Shown here in pieces: positions 28,944-33,400 of a stretch of DNA of 33,400 nt (position 1 is its first letter; every line of letters starts with the position of its first letter). Source of the DNA: Gammaproteobacteria bacterium (GTDB taxonomy: Bacteria; Pseudomonadota; Gammaproteobacteria; GCA-001735895); NCBI GenBank assembly GCA_024225395.1, contig JAAEMR010000229.1, forward strand, positions 1 to 33,400, given 5' to 3'. A model generated the notes under the pieces. The model was not told where the DNA came from and did not search any database. It worked only from the letters and a program-made list of their open reading frames with translations. The position numbers and the translations under genes are program-made.

Positions 28944-29176
28944 TATTTAAAACAGTATCATCGATTGGCTAATTGGTGATACTTAGACCGCGACAGGATT
29001 TGAACCGTTAAAAGGTTCGACAAAATCACCTGGAATGATTTTGAACGCCAAAGGCGGCCCTTTTAGGGTGAGGGCATGGTAGCCCTAATATAAAATCGTC
29101 AGCAACGATTTTAAACGCGTAGCGCCCGTAGGGTGAAATACAGGACGTATTTCATTTATCCTGCCGGCCCAGCCAT
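28926..29176. repeat. 232 bp element bounded by 19 bp direct copies of the tRNA-Gln 3' end, built of tandem hairpins
   Basis: The sequence ATCCTGCCGGCCCAGCCAT occurs at 28926-28944 (tRNA 3' end) and again at 29158-29176. Between the copies lie a 12 bp wobble-containing hairpin (28955-28982) and an inverted copy of the T-arm/acceptor region (28988-29006). Two homologous modules follow (about 29021-29087 and 29091-29154). Each has an AAAATC..GATTTT hairpin, AACGC, GCG, AGGGTGA and a further hairpin. Stem sequences differ between modules but pairing is kept. No protein is encoded. It lies 28 nt before prs, so it could also be part of the prs leader. An integration remnant, a tRNA-derived repeat or a structured RNA are all possible. 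Confidence 0.65.
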
Positions 29177-29204
29177 TATTTTTTAAATCTAGTGAAGAAA
29201 TCTG

Positions 29205-30167
29205 ATGGTCGGTATCGTCGCACATGACATGATGGTGTTTACTGGGAATGCAAATCCCCAGTTAGCAAATACTATTAGCAAAAACCTCGACATCCCACTT
29301 GGACAGGCTTCCGTCGAATGCTTTAGTGACGGCGAGATTTCTGTAGAAGTGCGTGAAAATGTACGCGGTAAAGATATTTTTATCGTTCAGCCAACATGTA
29401 AACCCACCAACGATAACCTGATGGAACTGTTGGTGATGATAGATGCAATGAAACGCGCATCGGCTAATCGTATTACGGCTGTTATTCCTTATTTCGGATA
29501 TGCCAGACAGGATCGACGTGTACGCTCCCAGCGCGTTGCCATCACTGCCAAGGTTGTTGCAAACATGTTGACCAGCGTCGGCGTTGACCGTGTTTTAACC
29601 GTTGATTTACACGCTGACCAGATTCAGGGATTTTTTGACCGCCCTGTTGATAACGTCTATGCCTCACCCATTTTGATGAGTGACATCTGGAAACAGGAAT
29701 ACCCCGATATGATCGTGGTATCACCTGACGTAGGCGGTGTAGTTCGTGCACGCGCTGTCGCAAAACAGCTGGGAGATGCAGAACTGGCGATTATAGACAA
29801 ACGTCGCCCGAAGCCTAACGAGGCCAAGGTTATGCACATCATTGGTGACGTAAAGGATAAAACCTGCATCATCGTGGATGACATGGTTGATACCGCAGGC
29901 ACATTATGCCAGGCGGCTAAAGCTCTGAAAGAACACGGCGCATCAGGCGTATTTGCCTACTGTACCCATCCGGTATTATCCGGCAAAGCAATACACAATT
30001 TAAACAATTCAGTTATTAACAAACTGATTGTTACCGATACGATTCCACTGTCTGAAGAAGCTCAGACCTGTGACAAAATCAGAACCGTATCAATGGCGTG
30101 GATGCTGGCAGAAACTATTCGCCGCATTCACTTTGACGAATCTGTTAGTTCGCTTTACATGGACTAA
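29205..30167 (+). CDS. prs: Ribose-phosphate pyrophosphokinase (PRPP synthase)
   Basis: 320 aa. It makes PRPP from ribose-5-phosphate and ATP for purine, pyrimidine, histidine, tryptophan and NAD synthesis. Family motifs are [60 protein letters not shown] and [18 protein letters not shown], and the PRPP loop is [15 protein letters not shown]. The ATG at 29205 has a weak AAGAAA site. In-frame ATGs at 29229 and 29232, immediately before VFTGN, would be closer to the usual length but have no ribosome-binding site. The leader contains the tRNA-derived hairpin element. Confidence 0.97.
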   Translation: MVGIVAHDMMVFTGNANPQLANTISKNLDIPLGQASVECFSDGEISVEVRENVRGKDIFIVQPTCKPTNDNLMELLVMIDAMKRASANRITAVIPYFGYARQDRRVRSQRVAITAKVVANMLTSVGVDRVLTVDLHADQIQGFFDRPVDNVYASPILMSDIWKQEYPDMIVVSPDVGGVVRARAVAKQLGDAELAIIDKRRPKPNEAKVMHIIGDVKDKTCIIVDDMVDTAGTLCQAAKALKEHGASGVFAYCTHPVLSGKAIHNLNNSVINKLIVTDTIPLSEEAQTCDKIRTVSMAWMLAETIRRIHFDESVSSLYMD

Positions 30168-30171
30168 CGAT

Positions 30172-30247
30172 CGCAATACCAAACCGTATTGCGCTTTTAC
30201 TCCCCGGTCGCAGGGGAGTTTTACAATCACCTTATGGTGATTTTTTT
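30172..30247 (+). promoter_or_regulatory. Three consecutive hairpins between prs and rplY, the last a terminator 20 nt before the rplY start
   Basis: Hairpin 1: CGCAATAC/GTATTGCG (30172-30193). Hairpin 2: ACTCCCC/GGGGAGT (30199-30219), followed by TTTT. Hairpin 3: AATCACC/GGTGATT with loop TTAT (30225-30242) followed by a run of T to 30247. Hairpin 3 has the form of a Rho-independent terminator, yet the rplY ribosome-binding site starts only 8 nt later. It may be the prs terminator, an attenuator, or the L25 autoregulatory leader known for rplY in E. coli. I see no clear antiterminator pairing. Confidence 0.6.
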
Positions 30248-30266
30248 ATTTAACTGGAGAACTTTA

Positions 30267-30923
30267 ATGTCCGATCAAATCGAACTTACTGCTGAACCCC
30301 GTTCTGACATGGGGAAAGGTGCGAGCCGCCGCCTGAGAAAGGCCGGTCTGGTTCCAGCAATTATTTATGGTGGTGATACAGATCCTGTATCCATTAACCT
30401 GAATCACAATGACTTTTCTAACCTGCTTGAAAACGAATCGACCTACACTCAGATTCTGTCGATGAAAGTTGGTAAGAGTAAAAAAGAAGAGGTCCTGTTA
30501 CGTGACCTTCAGCGCCACCCTTACAAGCAATTAATCATGCATGCTGATTTTCTGCGTATTGACCAGAAGAAAGTTATCCATGTTACCGTACCTATTCACT
30601 GCCTTAACGAAGAAACCTGTCACGGTGTTAAAGTTGAAGGTGGCCTGCTGAACCATCTGCAAAGTGAAATCGAAATCATGTGTCTGCCTAAAAACTTACC
30701 AGAATATCTAGAACTGGATGTTGCAGAACTGAAGCTGGGCGACAGTCTGCATCTCTCTGACATTAAGATGCCTGAAGGCGTTGAAATTGTTGCACTCACA
30801 CATGGTGAAGATCACGACACAGGTGTTGCAGCGGTTCACAAAACTCGTGAAGTTGCTGATGTTGATCCTGAAGCTCCTGAAGCTCCTGAAACTGAAGGCG
30901 ACCAGGCAGCCACTGAAGAGTAA
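30267..30923 (+). CDS. rplY: 50S ribosomal protein L25, long CTC form
   Basis: 218 aa from the ATG at 30267, which has GGAGA 7 nt upstream. An open frame extends 26 codons further upstream but covers the leader hairpins. The N-terminal L25 domain binds 5S rRNA (AEPRSDMGKGASRRLRKAGL, VPAIIYGG). The C-terminal TL5-type domain follows (VHVTVPIHCLNEETCHGVK), making it the CTC form rather than the 94 aa E. coli L25. The tail is acidic with an APEAPE repeat. Order prs-rplY-pth-ychF is conserved in gammaproteobacteria. Confidence 0.96.
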   Translation: MSDQIELTAEPRSDMGKGASRRLRKAGLVPAIIYGGDTDPVSINLNHNDFSNLLENESTYTQILSMKVGKSKKEEVLLRDLQRHPYKQLIMHADFLRIDQKKVIHVTVPIHCLNEETCHGVKVEGGLLNHLQSEIEIMCLPKNLPEYLELDVAELKLGDSLHLSDIKMPEGVEIVALTHGEDHDTGVAAVHKTREVADVDPEAPEAPETEGDQAATEE

Positions 30924-30943
30924 ACTCTCCAGTCAGCTAAGTT

Positions 30944-31528
30944 ATGGCAGCCCAAAAGGCAGATATACGATTGATTGTTGGCCTCGGTAATCCCGGGGCC
31001 AATTATCATTCTACCCGTCATAATGCCGGTTTCTGGCTGATTGACGAAATTGCACGTGATCATTCTATAGCATTACGCAATGAAACCCGTTTTCATGGTG
31101 AAGTCGGAAAATTTCATACCGCTGGAAAGGATATATACCTGCTAAAACCCAGCACTTTCATGAATAAAAGCGGCCAGTCTGTGGCAGCCTTATCCAAATA
31201 CTTTAAAATATCACCCGATCAAATCCTCGTTATGCATGATGAACTGGATCTTGAGGCTGGTGATAATCGCCTGAAAAAATCCGGTGGTCATGGTGGTCAC
31301 AATGGTTTACGAGACATCATCAACCATCTTGGAAAAGAATTTTTCCGGCTACGCATCGGCATTGGACACCCTGGAGACCGAAACCAGGTTGTTAATTATG
31401 TATTAAAAGCACCATCCAGGATTGATCTGCAAAGAATTGAAGATGCCAGCCTGCAATCCGTTAACATCATGCCAACCCTGCTGTCCGGCGAATTTGAAAA
31501 AGCCATGCAGCAGCTACATACAAAATAA
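30944..31528 (+). CDS. pth: Peptidyl-tRNA hydrolase
   Basis: 194 aa. It recycles peptidyl-tRNAs released prematurely from ribosomes. Catalytic His26 lies in STRHNAGFWLID and Asn16 in VGLGNPG, both shifted by six from the E. coli residues (His20, Asn10). The VMHDELDL segment carries the conserved aspartate, and KPSTFMNKSGQSV and GGHGGHNGLRDI are typical. It starts 20 nt after rplY with a weak ribosome-binding site and is 12 nt before ychF. Confidence 0.97.
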   Translation: MAAQKADIRLIVGLGNPGANYHSTRHNAGFWLIDEIARDHSIALRNETRFHGEVGKFHTAGKDIYLLKPSTFMNKSGQSVAALSKYFKISPDQILVMHDELDLEAGDNRLKKSGGHGGHNGLRDIINHLGKEFFRLRIGIGHPGDRNQVVNYVLKAPSRIDLQRIEDASLQSVNIMPTLLSGEFEKAMQQLHTK

Positions 31529-31540
31529 ACAGGAAATATC

Positions 31541-32632
31541 ATGGGCTTCAAATGTGGCATAGTAGGCTTACCCAATGTCGGTAAATCAACTCTATTTAAT
31601 TCACTGACAAAAGCAGGCATTGCCGCCGAAAACTACCCGTTTTGCACCATCGATCCCAATGTTGGCATCGTAGAAGTACCTGACAGGCGCATGGATCAAC
31701 TAGCCGCTATCGTACAACCCAAAAAGATCATTCCGACCACCATGGAATTTGTTGATATCGCCGGACTCGTTGCAGGAGCTTCAAAAGGTGAAGGCCTCGG
31801 AAATCAATTTCTAGGGCATATTCGCGATACCGATGCTATTGCCCAGGTTGTCAGATGTTTCGAAGATGAAGACATTGTGCACGTAAACAACAATATTGAT
31901 CCTCTCAGCGATATCGACACGATAAATACCGAACTATTACTGGCCGATATGGAATCCATCGACCGCCAAACTGAACGCGCCACCAAGCTGGCAAAATCCA
32001 ACGATAAGGAAGCCAAAGCCAAGTTGGCATTCATGCAGAAAATTCAGGCACATGTGAATGAGGGAAATTCTGCACGTAGCCTGGAGATCGACGAAAATGA
32101 ACAAAAATGGCTATATGATTTGCACCTGATCACGGCTAAACCGGTATTTTATATCGCCAACGTAGCTGAAGATGGCTTTGAAAATAACCCATATCTCGAC
32201 CAGGTAAATGAATACGCCGCAAAAGAAGGTGCCGATGTTGTACCCGTGTGCGCATCCATAGAAGCCGAAATCGCCGAACTGGACGCAGAAGATGCTGCAG
32301 AATTTTTACAGGAATTAGGCCTGGACGAGCCTGGTCTGGATCGTGTTATCCACGCTGGTTACCACCTGTTACATCTACAAACCTACTTCACCGCAGGCGT
32401 ACAGGAAGTCAGAGCATGGACCATTTCAGTCGGTGACACTGCCCCCAAAGCTGCCGGTAAAATTCATACAGACTTCGAAAAAGGCTTTATCAGGGGAGAA
32501 GTCATGGCATTTGACGACTTTATCGAGTACAACGGTGAACAGGGTTGTAAAGATGCAGGCAAGTGGAGACTGGAAGGAAAAGAATACGTCATGTTTGAAG
32601 GTGATGTCATTCACTTCCGTTTTAATGTTTAA
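31541..32632 (+). CDS. ychF: Ribosome-binding ATPase YchF (OLA1-type)
   Basis: 363 aa, normal length. The P-loop GLPNVGKST is at 9-17 and the G3-type motif is [20 protein letters not shown]. The G4 position reads YIANVAE instead of NKxD, in line with the ATP preference of this family. A coiled-coil insertion lies near residues 125-180, and a TGS domain is at the C-terminus ([14 protein letters not shown] to [10 protein letters not shown]). It lies directly after pth with an AGGAAA ribosome-binding site. It is the last protein gene of the conserved block. Confidence 0.97.
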   Translation: MGFKCGIVGLPNVGKSTLFNSLTKAGIAAENYPFCTIDPNVGIVEVPDRRMDQLAAIVQPKKIIPTTMEFVDIAGLVAGASKGEGLGNQFLGHIRDTDAIAQVVRCFEDEDIVHVNNNIDPLSDIDTINTELLLADMESIDRQTERATKLAKSNDKEAKAKLAFMQKIQAHVNEGNSARSLEIDENEQKWLYDLHLITAKPVFYIANVAEDGFENNPYLDQVNEYAAKEGADVVPVCASIEAEIAELDAEDAAEFLQELGLDEPGLDRVIHAGYHLLHLQTYFTAGVQEVRAWTISVGDTAPKAAGKIHTDFEKGFIRGEVMAFDDFIEYNGEQGCKDAGKWRLEGKEYVMFEGDVIHFRFNV

Positions 32633-32647
32633 ATCACCTGCAAAGGC

Positions 32648-32676
32648 TTGACAAAACAACCGTTTAAAGGGAAAAT
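32648..32676 (+). promoter_or_regulatory. Promoter of tRNA-Met
   Basis: A perfect TTGACA (32648-32653), 17 bp spacer, GAAAAT (32671-32676), then a C-rich discriminator (CCCGCACC). That is the layout of stringently controlled stable-RNA promoters. The tRNA starts about 15 nt after the expected transcription start. Confidence 0.75.
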
Positions 32677-32697
32677 CCCGCACCTTCAAAAATACAA

Positions 32698-32774
32698 GGC
32701 TACGTAGCTCAGCTGGTTAGAGCACATCACTCATAATGATGGGGTCCCCTGTTCAAATCAGGGCGTAGCCACCA
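32698..32774 (+). tRNA. tRNA-Met, elongator (anticodon CAT)
   Basis: 77 nt with encoded CCA. The acceptor stem GGCTACG/CGTAGCC is fully paired; the first pair is G-C, unlike the mismatched first position of initiator tRNA. The anticodon stem CATCA/TGATG encloses CTCATAA with CAT at 32732-32734. A T run (32775-32780) follows at once and may help termination. Confidence 0.95.
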
Positions 32775-32840
32775 TTTTTTAACTTAAGTATCAATTAGTT
32801 ACAGCCTAGCCACACCAGACAGAAATATTATTTAGTCGCT

Positions 32841-32860
32841 TGGGTAACCTATGGGTAACC
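32841..32860. repeat. Short tandem motif TGGGTAACC x2 downstream of tRNA-Met
   Basis: TGGGTAACC occurs at 32841-32849 and 32852-32860, separated by two bases. It lies about 70 bp behind the tRNA in DNA without recognisable genes (32775-32966). A decayed resemblance to the tRNA 3' end (CCTAGCCACACCA, 32805-32817, against CGTAGCCACCA) is also present. Whether either is an attachment or recombinase site cannot be decided. Confidence 0.35.
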
Positions 32861-33029
32861 TTTTAGGCGCTATATTGAATGATTGCCAACTTTTACAAAC
32901 ACAATATTTCTAGTTTAGAAACAATACCAACTGCACCAATACACACTAGCGCATAACTACCTGATAATGTACCGCCCAGGCATGCACAATAAAAAGAGGG
33001 GGGTGGGGGCTAATGATAGGCTGAGTGAT

Positions 33030-33170
33030 ATGGATTTACACCCACTCACACATCAGAACAAACTTTCAAAATCAGCAAAAAAACAGATAGCATTTCTTTG
33101 TGTAAATTATGCGGTAAACGCACGGATAGAGGGGTTAAATTTTTACCCTGCCAATACCATTCCAGATTGA
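33030..33170 (+). CDS. Small ORF resembling a YhfG/VbhA-type Fic antitoxin, possibly truncated
   Basis: 46 aa from the ATG at 33030; an in-frame ATG at 32967 would add 21 residues of unlikely composition. The core KKQIAFLCVNYAVNARIEGL resembles the NYAASxRLEG region I know from YhfG-like proteins and the SxRLEG core of VbhA, which blocks the Fic active site. The class I inhibitory motif is (S/T)xxxE(G/N); here it is Asn-Ala-Arg-Ile-Glu-Gly, so the first residue is changed. The product ends soon after (NFYPANTIPD), shorter than most antitoxins. No fic gene follows within the window. The ribosome-binding site is poor. It could be a remnant or chance. Confidence 0.3.
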   Translation: MDLHPLTHQNKLSKSAKKQIAFLCVNYAVNARIEGLNFYPANTIPD

Positions 33171-33400
33171 GTACGTCTCTATACGGGCGCTCCCTGGCGG
33201 CTGCCGTAGCCTTAGAATCGATGTTTGAGACATTAGGTGCTGATCTATGCAGGAGAGCCTCAGTTGCCCTGTAATTGGGTTCTGTTAAGCTCTTAAAACT
33301 ATATTCTGATCAGGGAGGGGGTGCTATAAATGACTGACCAGTATTCGCCTGCTGTCCACATTTTTCGGTGGGGATTTTGTTAGGTTCTTATTCTGAGATC
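33171..33400. other. Right-edge region with no recognised gene
   Basis: About 230 bp with stops in all frames and no known RNA motif that I can recognise. A 17-codon ORF (33330-33383, MTDQYSPAVHIFRWGFC) has a strong purine-rich GGGAGGGGG 9 nt upstream of its ATG and may be a leader peptide or chance. The region continues past the window edge. Confidence 0.3.

Noticed and set aside
30189-30266. N-terminal extension of L25
   Set aside because: The extension covers three leader hairpins and precedes the well-placed GGAGA/ATG at 30267; the family begins at MSDQIELTAE.
32985-33010. G-quadruplex at the G-rich stretch
   Set aside because: Only two long G runs separated by one T are present; four tracts are needed.

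Overview
The window looks like a piece of a gammaproteobacterial chromosome. The evidence is gene order as well as gene content. The F1Fo ATP synthase operon lies between glmU and the mnmG-rsmG-parA-parB block. A second block, hemA-prfA-prmC divergent from TPR lipoprotein-lolB-ispE-tRNA-prs-rplY-pth-ychF, is the arrangement known from Pseudomonas and relatives. LolB, the long CTC-type L25 and CCA-encoding tRNA genes also fit. I cannot name a genus.

Region 1 (1-11,600, all minus strand) holds the first codons of glmU, then atpCDGAHFEBI (transcribed atpI to atpC), parB, parA, rsmG and mnmG. A near-consensus sigma70 promoter lies before atpI and a clear terminator follows atpC. The atpB-atpE gap is enlarged by a ~135 bp element with imperfect terminal inverted repeats that ends one base from the atpB stop.

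Region 2 (11,700-14,800, minus) is a tightly coupled three-gene cluster of unknown envelope proteins: a two-TM protein with a small extracytoplasmic domain, a secreted protein with a carboxypeptidase-regulatory-like domain, and a secreted SH3b/TPR protein. Divergent from it is a TraB/GumN-family protein.

Region 3 (15,965-21,630, plus) is a catabolic operon: iorA-iorB (indolepyruvate:ferredoxin oxidoreductase), a phenylacetate-CoA ligase-like enzyme and the two membrane subunits of a TRAP transporter. It suggests uptake and CoA-activation of aryl-pyruvate or aryl-acetate compounds. No TRAP solute-binding protein is present.

Region 4 (21,640-25,330, minus) is hemA-prfA-prmC plus a small HMA-fold-like protein. 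An FNR/Anr-type box lies upstream of hemA. The divergent plus-strand block (25,593-32,632) carries the outer-membrane lipoprotein, isoprenoid, PRPP and translation genes, with tRNA-Gln(TTG) between ispE and prs. Between that tRNA and prs is the most unusual structure in the window. It is a 232 bp segment bounded by a perfect 19 bp copy of the tRNA 3' end, containing an inverted T-arm-like copy and two homologous hairpin modules whose stems differ in sequence but keep pairing.

Region 5 (32,650-33,400) has tRNA-Met(CAT) with its own promoter, then ~600 bp of poorly coding DNA. It contains a short ORF whose core resembles the inhibitory motif of YhfG/VbhA-type Fic antitoxins and a duplicated TGGGTAACC motif. 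It may be the edge of an accessory region.
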